Shown here piece by piece: positions 26,101 to 37,013 of a stretch of DNA of 64,000 nt. The notes beneath the pieces are model-generated. The model made no database searches. It was not told the origin of the DNA and worked only from the letters and a program-made list of their open reading frames with translations. The first letter of the stretch is position 1, and each line of letters opens with the position of its first letter. This stretch comes from Rhabdophis nuchalis (taxonomy: Eukaryota; Chordata; Lepidosauria; Squamata; Natricidae), in assembly GCA_039707465.1 (NCBI GenBank), contig CM077648.1, forward strand, positions 25,606,119-25,670,118, read 5' to 3'. The position numbers and the translations under genes are program-made.

Positions 26101-29100
26101 TATATGACTTTGATTAGAATACAAATATTAGATTATGGTTAAATATATGCAGTGCTGTAACCTAGAGTAACAGGTTATATTACTGTATATTTATAACTGC
26201 TGCAAAAGAAAATTGGAAGTAATTTTTTTATCATTTTTTCTTTTCTTTGATTTCTGTGCCTCTACTTTTGCTTTTTTTCTTCTATTTTAAATTTTTCCTT
26301 TTTCATTCTAAATACCAGTATTAGTTCTTGTTAGTTTTTATTCTCTATGAAAATGTTAATAAAAAAGAATGAATGGGTGCTTAATGGAATACAGAAATGA
26401 GTAATTTGAAAGGAGTACTTTGAGGTAGATTGGATTTATAATGAATTGGGACTGAATGGCAGATAAATATATGAAGGAGGAAGTTTAATTCAGTAGGGGG
26501 AAAGAGAAGGCAAAGAGGATTGTTCTTGTTGAAGTTGATGAGGTAATCAAAAATAAACAATAGGAAGTTTAAAGAAAGAAAAAGAGAATGTATGAAACAA
26601 GGTGTGAACAGGGTGAGAACAAGGTTTGTTAAAAGAAGAGAAGGATATTAATAGGATATTGAATGGTTTATCTATATTTCTTTGCTTTAATATTTCTTAC
26701 TTTCATTCTGCATGTTGCATAACTTGCTTACCCTGAAATAGAACAACATTATGGATATGTCTGCAAGTATATGTTTAGAAATAAAAAAATATTGTTGACT
26801 GATATTTTGTAAATAACTCTTGCCTCCACATTAAGATATATATTAATAAAAGAATCTGCAATGGTTTATATAAGTTGAATTATTATGAGATGATAGATTA
26901 TTTGCATTAACCAAATGTGATTTAGGCTGCATTGACTGCAGTAGGACTTGTTGCTGTATAGTTTTCAGTAGCATTATGCTGTTACCTTTAAAGCACAATT
27001 TATAGTTTATGCACAAGAGTGGTACACACTTACCTTCCATACCGGTTCGCAAATGTGAGTGTGCACTTCCCTCGCACGCACCACCTCCTTGCATGCACTT
27101 TTGATGGAAAAGGGGCCTTAATGGGATGCCATAGGTGTGGGTGGGCAGAGGCACCCATGATTTTCACTACTGGTTCTGGCGATCCAGTCCAAACCGGTAG
27201 AATACCACCTCTGTTCATGCATGCTTATGTCATGGGCCCTAAATGAAAATACTTCCCTACTTCATCCTATCCAACAAATTCATTGGTCAAAGCAAGGTGA
27301 TTGTTTCCCATCTCAATATTTTGGAGAGATAGGGTACCTCATAATCAGAGGTGGTATTCAGCAGGCTCTGACCAGTTCTGGAGAACCAGTAGTGGAAATT
27401 TTGAGTAGTTCAGAGAACCAGTAAATACCACCGCTGTCTGGCCCCACCCCCATCTATTCTCTGAATGGGGTGGGAATGGAGATTTTACAGTATCCTTCCC
27501 TGCCACACCCACCTAGCCACCACACCCACAGAGCCAGTAGTAAAAAAATTGTATCCCACCACAGCTCATAATACTATTGAAATAACTCATTCAAGGACCC
27601 ACTCCATTAAGACAGAGTAGAAAATTAGAAATGTAGCAGGTTTTTCTTTTTTTGTATTATTTAAAAGCTAGGTCTATATATGCTGCTGTTGACAATCCAA
27701 AATTCTACCATGAAATGCTCAGATGTCATTTCATATTATTGTAATGTCTAAGATTGTGTTGTGCAAAACAGGTCCAATGTTATGATTTTCATAGCCACCA
27801 GCTAAATATAGAAGAAAGGTATTATTGTAGATTTCCCCCCTTACCTTTCTAATATAATCATAACTTTGGAGCAGGAAGTGGTTCTTCATATTTTTTTAAT
27901 AAATTTTATTCCACTGTGTTATAACTGCCATTGTAACAACATTTTTTCATAGGATGTGGTATACTGCTAGCATTATGTCTCAAGAATTCTTACCTCAATA
28001 TGTTTGTGTTTATATTTCAGATCAATAGTAGGACGAAGGTTCTTTTTTATATTGGGAACTTTGTACCTCTATAGGTGCATTACCATGTATGTCACCACTT
28101 TACCTGTACCTGGAATGCATTTTCAGTGTGCTCCAAAGGTAAATATATTAGCATGTAGTTGTAATAGTTTCATAGATATCATTATGCTATTTCATTTGTA
28201 TGCTTCCCAATCTTGAAGGCTTTCAGGAAAGGCCTGACACCTCCATATACGTTTTTTCTAAATGGCAAAATCAAACTATTAAAACTTGAGAAAACAAAAG
28301 CCATGTATTCACAAATTCCAGTTCTAATCAAAGTATCCCCTCTGCCTGTACAACAAAGGTGGTATTCAGCAGCTTCTGACCAGTTCTGGGGAACCGGTAG
28401 CGGAAATTTTGGGTAGTTCAGAGAACCGGTCAATACCCCCTCTGACTGGCCCTGCCCCCATCTATTCTCTGCCTCCGGAGTCTCAGCCAATCAGGAGGGA
28501 ATGAGGGTTTTGCAGTATCCTTCCCCTGCCATGCCCACCAAGCCATGCCATGCCCACCACGTCATGCCACAGAACTGGTAGTAAAAAAAATTGAATCACA
28601 CCACTGCTGTACAAAATGGAGCAGATACATTTTGACAGCTCAGGAGGGACAGTGAGGCCTTGAAATCTCCACTTGGAAGGAGTTTCAAGGAAAGGGAGAA
28701 AGCTATCAGCCTGCTTCCAAGGCCTTCTCAGATAAGCAGTTTCATAAAGATAATAACCAGGATGGATTTGACCGTATTAGGTCTGGTCACATTGACAAAT
28801 GAATGTGGGAGAAGGCAGTCTTAGATAACTAGGGCCAAAGCCATATAGAGCCTTAAAGGTGACAACTGGCATTTTGAATTGCACATGAAAGCTAATTGTC
28901 AGCTAGTTCAGTTTTTGAAGCCGCAGAGTCACTTAGGTACCGCATATCAGGGATAACCCATCACAGTCTAGGGCAGTGATGGCAAACCTTTTTTCCCTTG
29001 GGTGCCAAAAGTACGTGAGTGTATGTGATAGCATGTGTGCCGACACCCATAATCCAACCCATAATCCAATGCTCCCCGCAAGCCCCACCCCTCACACATG

Positions 29101-32100
29101 CGCACGTGAACCTCCCATCTCTGTTTTGGTGCTAGCAGGCTTACCTGAAGCCTTCTGGAAGCCTTCTGGAACAAAAAACGGGGCATGGGGGGCATCCCCT
29201 ACCCGCCACGCATGCACGTGTGACCCCCCACCCACATGTGCATGTGAACCCCCCCCCCATCCCTGTGCATGTGTGTGCTTTTCCTAGCAGAGACCTGAAA
29301 ATCAGCTGGCTGGCAGGAGGTGCGCACACATGCACAGTGGAACTGACCTGGGCAATGGCTCATGTGCCCGCAGAGATGGCTCCACGTGCCACCTCTGGCA
29401 CCTGTGCCATAGATTTGCCATCACTGGTCTATGGTGCCATTTTATGTACCAGGTGCAGCTTCTAAATGTTCTTCGGGGCAGTTCATTATAGTATTTCAAA
29501 CAGCAAGTGACTAGGACAGTGATGGCAAACCTTTTTTGGCTTGTGTGCCAAAAGCGGATGGAGTGCAGGGGGTTCGTGCGCAGGTGTACCACACCCATAA
29601 CGCAATGTGTGATACCCCCAGCACGCATGCATGCATCACAAGTACTCCCCCCATTGTTTGCATGCTTTTTTCACTCTCCCTCAGGCTCGAAAGGCTTTAG
29701 AGGAGCCATGGAGAGGGCGAAAACAGCCTCCTGCTGGAGGCCCTCTGGAGGCTTCAGGAGCTTCCCTGAAGCCTCCAGAGTGGAAAAAACCAGCCCTATG
29801 GGCAAACAAGAAGTTCGGGAACAGATTTCCGGTTTGCTTGCAAGCCTCTGGAGCCTGGGGACTGTGAAAAATAGCCTCAAAAAAAGGCTAAAGTCAGTTG
29901 GCCAGCATGCGCATGAATGCTGGCCAGCTGACAGGACAAAGCCTTGCATAGGTGCCATAGGTTTGCCATCCCAGAACTAGGGCATGAGTGACTGTGAAAA
30001 GAGCCTCTTGATCCACCAGAAGCCATAATTGATGCACAAAATGTAGCTGTACAAAAGCTGTCTTAACCACAGGTGCCATCTGCTTAGTGAGGAGGAACTC
30101 TGAATTAAGAGGAGCACCAAATTATGAATTACTTCTGAACAGGGAAAGAAAACTCAGTTCAGAGTGAAAAATAGTATTTCTCTGAGATCAGCAGGCTGAT
30201 AAACTTATTCTGACAAGCACATGTGGGTCAGAATTTCCATACTGCTGATGCATCCCAGAATTGAGATGTCTAACTAGGTATTATCATCTACTGATGACAC
30301 CAAGCTTAATCTCTACTGATGGCCTCCCTCAGCAATTTTATGTAACTCTTAATGAGAACTGGAATGAAAAGAGAATTCTGAGGCAGTCCATAAATTAAAG
30401 GCCTACAAGTAGATTTCCCCTTCCCTACCAACTGGAATTGATCTTTTAGAAAGGAGGAGATTCATTGTAAGACAGTGTCTCCCCTTATTTCAGCCCACCA
30501 GAGAAGGATGCTATGGACTGAAGGGCTTTAAGAGATCAAAGAGTACCAAGGTTGCTTTTCCCCAAACCCAGCTTCTACAAAGATCATCCATAAGTATGAC
30601 CAGTCCAGTTTCTACACTGTATCTTGGATTAAATCTTGTCTGCCAAGGATCCAAATGGTGTGCTTCGTATAATAATTAATTGATGATGATCCATTGGCTT
30701 TTAATTGTTGTGAACCTCTTTGCTGATTTTCACATAGATACTATAAAATGTTATAAATTATTTTGTGTACTTTCCTTTTATGCATTTTGTTATTTTAATT
30801 TTAATTGGTGTTGAAATGTTTTATCCTGTCAAATGTACCCTTTAACAATTCCTCCTCTTTTTTTTTTTTTACTTAATTCTAGCTAAATGGTGATTCTCAA
30901 GCTAAAGTTCAGCGAATTCTGCAACTAATTTCTGGAGGTGGCCTGTCTATAACAGGTTCACATATCTTATGTGGAGATTTTCTATTTAGTGGACACACTG
31001 TAATCTTAACACTCACTTACCTATTTATTAAAGAATGTAAGTTTCAATATTTGCATTTTTTCAAAAATAAAAATATTTTTACAAAAATGTTTAATGCCAG
31101 CACCAGGCTAGAAACTAGAAGACTGTGAGTTGTATTCTCCCTTTAAAAGTCTATGACTAGTCCTGGGTAACTTTGGGCCAGTCATTCTCAGTCTATGATG
31201 TCGGGTTTGGGCAATAAGCTAGTCAGTCAATTTGTCAGAGTTATGGCAGCAGGACTAGTATTATGAGACAAACCCAGAAGCAAGCCACAGCACACAGCAC
31301 ACAGAGCCTTTATACAATTAACAGTGGTCTATATATACAGAACTATATATATACAGACAAACACAAGTAGATAAATCCCTTACCACTCAGCTACGGACAC
31401 GAGAGAAATGAGATACACGAGAGAGTGAAACACCCTGTAATGGCCACCTATATATATATAGGCATCTCTTAAAATAGTAAATGACTTCTGTGGACCCCAC
31501 CAAAGTCTTAAAACAGGTGATACCTGTATTGCTGAATCATCCTCATTACATCATCTTACAGATTACAGTTTACAACCTTTACAGTTTAGGATCCTCATCA
31601 TCTTAATTGCTTTTGGACATGTTTCAGAGTGCCCTCTAAACTGTGGTGCCCAGAGGTAGATGCAATATTCTAAGTACAGTCTGACCAATACAGAGTAGAA
31701 AGAATAGCTTCTTGTTAGCGTAATTTCATACTTCTAATGATACAGCCTAGGATTCCATTCCATCTCCTCCCACACATTTTTTTGTTTGTTTTGCAATTGC
31801 ATCACATCCTAGGCTGAATCATGTTCAGCATGTGGTCTACCTAGATCCTTTTCATGCATACCACTGTCGAATGTAGTCCTTTCCACCCTAGGCTCACACC
31901 TTTGTTTATTCCTACCCATTTACTGGACTTATCTTGCTGGTTCCTACCTATTGTTGCAACTTGTCATACATCTCTTGAACCTTGACACTGCCCTTTAAAG
32001 TGATTGTATACCTCTATGTTTGAGTCATTTAAAATATATACTATCATCCAGTAGCATGCTTTGAATAGTACAAAACTCTGCAGTAAACCATTCTGACTCA

Positions 32101-34115
32101 CTAATGTACACCTGTTAGATATGTTTGTTCAACCAGCTCTGTATCTAGCTAGTCCACTGACATTTCTACTATTTTCATGGAAGACCTTGTTGATTACATT
32201 CCTTAAATCATGTACAATGTATCTATTGGCATTTATCTGGATAGCTGAAGTCATTCTATCAAAGTGGTCATTCTACTGTAACGCTCTCTACATGGGGCTC
32301 CCCTTGAGGTGCACCCGAAGGCTACAGCTAGTTCAGAATGCAGCCGCGCGGGCAATATTGGATACCTCCAGGTATTCCCACGTAACACCGCTCCTGCGCG
32401 AGCTGCACTGGCTGCCTGTGGTCTTTTGGGTGCGCTTCAAGGTACTGGTTACCATCTTCAAAGCGCTCCATGGCACGGGACCTAGTTATCTGCGGGATCG
32501 CATCCTACCCCACACATCCCTTCGGCCGATTCGCTCCCACAGAGAGGGACTTCTAAGGGTGCCATCCACTAGGCAATGCCAGTGGGTGACGCCCAGGGGA
32601 AGGGCCTTCTCTGTGGCGGGCCCTACCCTCTGGAACGACCTACCCCCCGAACTTAGATCCATCACGGACCTCCGCTCCTTCCTCCAGCAATTAAAAACGT
32701 ACCTTTTCCAACAGGCCAGCCTGGCCTAACCTACTGTACTTAGCCTTAGTTATTAGAGAAATTTTTATATTGGGTTTTATGATAATTTTAATGGGAAGAT
32801 TTTAGCATAGGAGTTAGTTTAATATAGTTTTAAATATTTATGTAATTTATTGGGATATATTGTGTTTTTTATATTTCCTGTGCACCGCCCCGAGTCCCTT
32901 CGGGGAGAGGGGGCGGTTAATAAGTTGAATTAAAGTAATTAAAGTAAAGTAAAAAAGGAAATCAGCTTGTTTTAGCATATTTTTCTTGATAAGACTATGC
33001 TGGCTGCTGCCAAGCAATGGATTCTTTTCAAAATTCTTACAAACATTCTGTTTAATAACCCATTTCAGAGGTGTGTGTGTGCGCGTGCGCAAATACACAT
33101 ATTTATGCATATACATATTTGGTTGTGCCTATAATTACTTAGGTCCCCCTTTTCCCAGTGTTGAAGATAGCAACACCATTTGTCCTTCTCCAGTCACCTG
33201 GCAAGACTCTTGAATACAACTAATTTTGAACTGTAGTCTCCAAAATAGAATATGATTGCCCATGTTTTATATGTTATTTTTTTTTGGGACAGATTCACCT
33301 CGTCACTTTTGGTGGTATCACTTGATTTGCTGGTGTATGAGTGTTGCTGGAATAATCTGTATCCTGGTAGGACATGAGCATTACACTGTAGATGTTGTCA
33401 TTGCTTATTTTATCACAACTAGACTCTTCTGGTGGTATCACGCAATGGCTAACGAAAAGGTAAGGAGCAGCCATGACAACTTTAAATGTTAAAATGAATT
33501 TTAAATGCTGAGCTTGAGATATATATGTTCAACCATAAGCCAAAGTTCATAAAGTAATTATCAGGAGCCACATATACTTAAGAAGATCACAACTAAGCCC
33601 AGTTGCTCAGAAATGCCAAGCATCAAACAAGTAGCTCTTTGAGCACTTCACAGGAAGGCAGCAATACAAAGAGGGCTAAATATTCCTTTTTCACTAAAGC
33701 AGGACCTTAAAATTTTACACAAAAATGCAATTTCCAATAGTAGGTGAGAAAAGAATATATTTACAGTGGTTTGTTGTGTTAAACAGACTTTAACCAAACA
33801 GATGATACAGTGACAATGCTTTCAATTTAAGGAAAATAATATTTCTGGTGGCTGTAACTGTGCTTTTAATGCAATCTAAACATGATTTTAATATTTTTTT
33901 TCTTAATACAGAACTTGAAAATATCATCACAGACTAACTTTCTGTCTCGAGCATGGTGGTATCCAATATTCAATTTCTTTGAGAAGAATGTACAAGGCTC
34001 AGTTCCTTGCAATTTCTCATGGCCAATAACATGGCCTCCTGGTTGTTTCAAGTCTTCCTGCAAAAAATATTCCCGTGTGCAAAAAATGGGAGAGGACAAT
34101 GAAAAATCCACCTGA
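22664..34115 (+). CDS. SGMS2: Sphingomyelin synthase 2, complete coding region in five exons
   Basis: The enzyme moves phosphocholine from phosphatidylcholine to ceramide, giving sphingomyelin and diacylglycerol; in vertebrates it acts at the plasma membrane and Golgi. Five exons (22664-23118, 28021-28138, 30883-31036, 33293-33459, 33912-34115) join with GT/AG borders and correct phases to 1098 bp: 365 residues plus stop, the human length. The start follows from the family N-terminus ETAKLEEH. Visible are the ER-export-like ISMP at residues 62-65, WWKTGIAF opening the first membrane segment, the catalytic triad H229 (FSGH) and H272/D276 (HEHYTVD), and a cysteine-bearing tail. No stop or frameshift. 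CYP2U1 lies downstream on the same strand, as in other vertebrates. Promoter location is uncertain (see 885-1550). Confidence 0.97.
23525..23780. repeat. Degraded interspersed repeat (CACATGATCA family)
   Basis: CAGGTAGTTCTTGATTTAGG at the left and TGACTAGCTTAATGACCAAG at the right, with GGTCATGTGATCATTTG inside, match the family described at 4530. Confidence 0.5.
24060..25300 (+). mobile_element. Decayed non-LTR reverse transcriptase relic
   Basis: Broken frames give pieces typical of reverse transcriptase: a QYGFVPGGCMQ-like piece near 24420, LEKAYNN-like text near 24530, and an ADD box near 24985. Stops and shifts are frequent. It is interrupted by the SINE at 24603-24832. Confidence 0.45.
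24603..24832 (-). repeat. tRNA-derived SINE
   Basis: On the - strand the tRNA-like start GTGGTTGCGCAGTGGTTAGA is followed by the body shared with 6155-6358 (AATCTGGGTCCTCATT inverted) and ends in a TGCTATTG tail, written here as CAATAGCA. Confidence 0.65.
25342..25775 (-). mobile_element. Solo LTR
   Basis: 434 bp that on the - strand starts TGTTGTGGCC and ends GGTCAGAACA (TG...CA), flanked by an exact 5-bp duplication CATAA at 25337-25341 and 25776-25780. An AATAAA signal lies near the 3' end of the - strand. No coding part remains, so this is a recombined single LTR of a retrovirus- or Gypsy-type element, not related to the 47.7 kb LTR. Confidence 0.8.
27014..27213. mobile_element. hAT miniature element, CAGAGGTGG family
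   Basis: 200 bp with ends CAAGAGTGGTA and TACCACCTCTG. Flanks are TTTATGCA at 27006-27013 and TTCATGCA at 27214-27221, an 8-bp duplication with one mismatch. Confidence 0.75.
27346..27564. mobile_element. hAT miniature element, CAGAGGTGG family
   Basis: 219 bp with ends CAGAGGTGGTATTCAGC and ATCCCACCACAG and an exact 8-bp target duplication CTCATAAT at 27338-27345 and 27565-27572. Its interior matches the 28354 copy. Confidence 0.85.
28021..28138 (+). CDS. SGMS2: SGMS2 coding exon 2
   Basis: 118 bp, codons 152-191, from SIVGRR to CAPK. Acceptor TATATTTCAG ends at 28020; donor GT at 28139. It encodes a membrane segment (FFILGTLYLYRCITMYVTT) and the PVPGMHFQC loop. Confidence 0.96.
28354..28606. 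mobile_element. hAT miniature element, CAGAGGTGG family
   Basis: 253 bp with ends CAAAGGTGGTATTCAGC and ATCACACCACTG and an exact 8-bp target duplication CTGTACAA at 28346-28353 and 28607-28614. Same subfamily as the 27346 copy. Confidence 0.85.
28974..29426. mobile_element. hAT miniature element, CAGTGATGGC family
   Basis: 453 bp with inverted ends CAGTGATGGCAAACC and GATTTGCCATCACTG. Flanks are GTCTAGGG at 28966-28973 and GTCTATGG at 29427-29434, one mismatch in eight. Confidence 0.8.
29517..29974. mobile_element. hAT miniature element, CAGTGATGGC family
   Basis: 458 bp, from CAGTGATGGCAAACC to GGTTTGCCATCCCAG. Flanks are GACTAGGA and AACTAGGG, two mismatches in eight, consistent with an older insertion. 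Confidence 0.7.
30883..31036 (+). CDS. SGMS2: SGMS2 coding exon 3
   Basis: 154 bp, codons 192-242 plus one base. Carries the ISGGGLSITGSHILCGDFLF stretch and the first catalytic residue, H229 in FSGH. Acceptor AG at 30881-30882; donor GT at 31037. Confidence 0.96.
31037..33292 (+). other. SGMS2: SGMS2 intron after coding exon 3
   Basis: 2.3 kb. It holds a squamate SINE core near 31080-31200 (CTGGGTAACTTTGGGCCAGTC), a degraded interspersed repeat at about 31565-31890 (TGTGGTGCCCAGAGGTAGATG), and an L2 3' end listed separately. 31200-31560 is unexplained. Confidence 0.85.
32265..32945 (+). mobile_element. L2-clade LINE 3' end
   Basis: An open frame to 32729 encodes about 150 residues of L2 reverse transcriptase C-terminus: RRLQLVQNAAARAIL, LLRELHWLPV, FKALHGTGPSYLRD and WNDLPPEL. 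The homology starts near 32268; the frame upstream of that is chance. The 3' part has CACCGCCCCGAGTCCCTTCG and a short AAAGTAA tail. This is the least decayed L2 copy in the window. Confidence 0.88.
33293..33459 (+). CDS. SGMS2: SGMS2 coding exon 4
   Basis: 167 bp, completing codon 243 and running to residue 298. Encodes SPRHFWWYHLICW, a membrane segment, then H272 and D276 in HEHYTVD, the remaining two members of the catalytic triad. Acceptor AG at 33291-33292; donor GT at 33460. Confidence 0.96.
33460..33911 (+). other. SGMS2: SGMS2 intron after coding exon 4
   Basis: 452 bp with clean GTAAGG donor and TTCTTAATACAG acceptor. No repeat or other feature recognised. Confidence 0.9.
33912..34115 (+). 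CDS. SGMS2: SGMS2 coding exon 5 with stop
   Basis: 204 bp, residues 299-365 and TGA at 34113-34115. Encodes the cytosolic tail. Cysteines at 331, 343 and 348 are kept, but residue 332 is asparagine (TGC AAT in the PCNFSW context), where human SGMS2 has a second cysteine of the palmitoylated cluster. Confidence 0.96.
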   Translation, partial: NLKISSQTNFLSRAWWYPIFNFFEKNVQGSVPCNFSWPITWPPGCFKSSCKKYSRVQKMGEDNEKST

Positions 34116-34815
34116 AGAAGATGAAGGCAAAAACATGCATATTATTTTTTCCTTTTTACCAAAACACTTACGCTATAACCAAAGCTCTCAAGATGACTTA
34201 GATTCTTTATTGAAGAAGTGGAACAAACTCTGTGCAATTGATCTGAGAAAAGACTTTTGTAGCCATTAGAAAATAATAGCTATCCCTTGGTATTTTTTTA
34301 AATAGTCATATTGTACAGTTTCATCCCACTCTTCAGTATTAGTAGACATTGGCATTCGATGACACTTCAGTGCCAATATAATACTTCCTGAGGAAAAGAG
34401 CCAGGATGTTGGCTTCTTAATGAGATTAAGGGGTGCCAAAGTACACATCACACCATCTGTTGTTAAATATCATTCACCCACAGAAACTCTGAAAAAAAAT
34501 ATCAGCCTCAGATTTCTGCAGTTTGATGAGCAAAAAAAAAAAAAAAGGTAAAAGGCACAATACTGGTCTCTCAAGCTGAGAGTGACAGAAATTGGCAGGC
34601 AGAGGTGTTAAATCCAACTGGTGCATATATACGGCCTGTTACATATAACTGGTAATACCAGAACAGAATGTGATCTTTTATATTCTTTTATGGGAATGAA
34701 TTACATTATGACCCCATAATGCCACCACTATATCTACCGGTACATGCTATCCTCTGTTAACTTTTTTTTATGTGGTAATTTTATAAATGAAAATAAAACC
34801 TATTTTACCTGATGA
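34116..34815 (+). other. SGMS2: SGMS2 3' untranslated region (probable)
   Basis: Follows the stop codon. The first good polyadenylation signal is AATAAA at 34792-34797. A poly-A stretch occurs at about 34532-34546. Use of this or a later signal is not known. Confidence 0.6.
34792..34797 (+). terminator. SGMS2: Polyadenylation signal, probable SGMS2
   Basis: AATAAA about 680 bases after the SGMS2 stop codon, the first canonical signal on the + strand after the stop. Confidence 0.5.
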
Positions 34816-36865
34816 TACTGTAAGCTAGAAATAATGTCTACTAATGTCATCAATGTCTTAAAAGAGAAGAGGTAAACTAATTTATTGTTAAAATAACATA
34901 CATATGTCAAAAGGATTATTTATTTTCTACTGGTCAGTTAGTTTGCATGACTTTATAGCAGATGCACTGGACGCATTTTTTGAACATTAACATTCACAGT
35001 TAATGCTCACTAGATGAATTATATAGTGAGTCTGCAATCACAGCAAATATTGACCATCCTTCAGACAACAATTGAAAAGATAGTATATCACTTAGTAGTG
35101 GTCTAATAACAATTTTCAGCACTGAAACAGCACCTCATAATTTTGAAGCGGTTGTAACCAGTCTATATCAGTTGACAAGAGCCTTCGAGGTTCCTATTAC
35201 CAGAAAAGGAAAATAAATGAATTTGGTGCTTCCCTTCTGCCTTTTTTGCCTTTCCCCCAGATTTAACCTAGTTCATTAAGTTCCCTTTCAGAACAGCTTG
35301 GGAGTGATACAGAAGCCTTCAGGGAAAAGGGGAAAACAACAATTATCATTCTGCTAATGAAAGCCTCTCCTGGATTAAAATGCCTTCTGCTCAAAGTAGC
35401 AGTAGAATTGTCAATATTCTGTTGTGATGGTTACTGAAATATATATGCACATGACCATACAATACAATGCATAAAAAATAACAAATTGAAATAAGCATTT
35501 CAAATCAAGAAGAACAGCAATTCATACTTCCTGGCTTTGGTGTCATCTAAATGGTGTCTTGAAAATAATTTTTCAATGTTTTTTTTTAAATTGCATTCAC
35601 TAAAACATTGAGGTAGATATGATGCATTTACTGATGAATATCATTTTTTGCTTTCCTTTGGCATTTGAGTTGTTATGCTAAAGTTTTTCCACTGAATATT
35701 TTGTTTCACTATTACCTAACACTATTTATTATTAAATGGTCACATGGCCAATCTGATATCTTCTTGTTTTCAAGGTTTATTTGTTTGAACCAAGTCTCTG
35801 TTTATAATATAAACTTAGTATGTTGGAACACCTGAAGTATTCATTAAGCTCATGCACATAAAAATTTACATGGCCCACTACTTTTGTTCAGTTTGGCTCA
35901 AAAACCAACTATGTCACTAGAATTACAACCCACAGCGATTAAATAGATTGTATTTGCCCATATTATAACATGCTTTCATAATGTGTCAGTAAAGGCAATA
36001 TTCAGGAAACTGCTATTCACATTTGCTTTAATTAATATAACTTTTAAATATTTTGAAGTTTATAATTACATAAAAGGAAATCAATTAGAAAAGTTGACAT
36101 TTAAACATTTTCTGAAAGCTTTTGTTTTTCACTAAAATTTGTTAATTAGAAAAGGTGCTACCAGTTTCTTCTGATTTTTTTGTTTTCATAGATTAACATA
36201 GCTATTGTTATACAAGGTCATATAGAATTAATTTTCAGAAGATCACAAATTCTGATATAGCAAACAATATAATCTAATCTTAGATAAAGTGTGATATTCA
36301 AGTCAAATGCTTTATTATGGGTTAATTTTCTTCACTAGAACCAGGATATCTATATCACATGGAAAACTACATCTTTTAGTCAGAACATAGATGTCACCAA
36401 CAAAATGAAAAATTCAAATTCAGAACTTAAAATAAGGATAAATTTGTTTTTAGTTTTATCTTAATAGGACACAACAACTGGAGCTTGGAAATATATGAAA
36501 TTAAGATTGAAGCATGCAGAAGAACTCTGCTGCACACATATACAGAAGCAGAATGTAGAATACATGCTGGCTGTGAATTCTGTCTTGATTATCACAGAGT
36601 GTGTATGTGTGTTTATGTGTATGTATGTACAGTACGTATCGGCAATTTTCCAAAGACCACCTCAAAGAGACATTATATGAAGTTCCTTTCAAACTAGGCT
36701 AAAATATGTATGTTTCAAAAATAAGTACTGTAATAATACAGAAGAGAGCTTACTTCTACAGGAAAATTACCATAATTAGACTCAAAATTAGTGATAATTC
36801 AGGAGAAACTAATCTAAACAGCTTCCTAAACTGTTTTGTCCTTTAAAAAATAACACACAACAGTG
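34816..36865. other. AT-rich non-coding DNA
   Basis: No gene recognised between the SGMS2 3' end and the repeat at 36.9 kb. It could include longer SGMS2 3' untranslated forms. A TG/TATG-rich tract lies near 36600-36630. Confidence 0.5.
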
Positions 36866-36874
36866 TCATCCTGG

Positions 36875-36995
36875 TCATGGTTGTCCCAAAGGACCTTTCT
36901 CAACTATCCTGTCAGAGCTGAAGAAGCTTCTTGGTTGAGAAGCAAAACGTCTTCAAAAGAAAAAACAAGGAAGTCCAGTTGCCTCCTGAAAAAAA
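36875..36995 (+). repeat. Interspersed repeat with hammerhead-like core
   Basis: CTGAAGA at 36918-36924, a perfect 6-bp stem (GCTTCT 36926-36931 with AGAAGC 36938-36943) and AAAACGTC after it. This is a widespread vertebrate repeat phrase. Hammerheads tolerate A at position 7, but here one extra base separates the core from stem II and G12 is A. Confidence 0.4.
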
Positions 36996-37013
36996 CACCT
37001 TTGGAATATAGAA

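Larger units (their letters stand above)
23119..28020 (+). other. SGMS2: SGMS2 intron after coding exon 1
   Basis: 4.9 kb. It contains a CACATGATCA-family repeat (about 23525-23780), a decayed reverse transcriptase relic (about 24060-25300), a SINE, a solo LTR and two hAT miniatures, each listed separately. The rest is AT-rich with no other feature seen. Confidence 0.9.
28680..30660 (-). mobile_element. Decayed L2-clade LINE, interrupted by two hAT elements
   Basis: On the - strand scattered pieces fit an L2 reverse transcriptase, for example DQEALFTVTHALVL at about 29980-30025 and text near 30560-30640 corresponding to the early fingers region. Stops and shifts are frequent, so it is old. 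The hAT copies at 28974 and 29517 entered it later. Confidence 0.65.
28139..30882 (+). other. SGMS2: SGMS2 intron after coding exon 2
   Basis: 2.7 kb, largely occupied by a decayed L2 LINE in reverse orientation split by two hAT miniatures, plus one further hAT miniature (all listed). The acceptor has a long T run before TTCTAG. Confidence 0.9.

Noticed and set aside
32121..32264. Upstream part of the 202-codon frame before the L2 homology
   Set aside because: L2 text begins near 32268; the earlier residues are chance extension in intron DNA.
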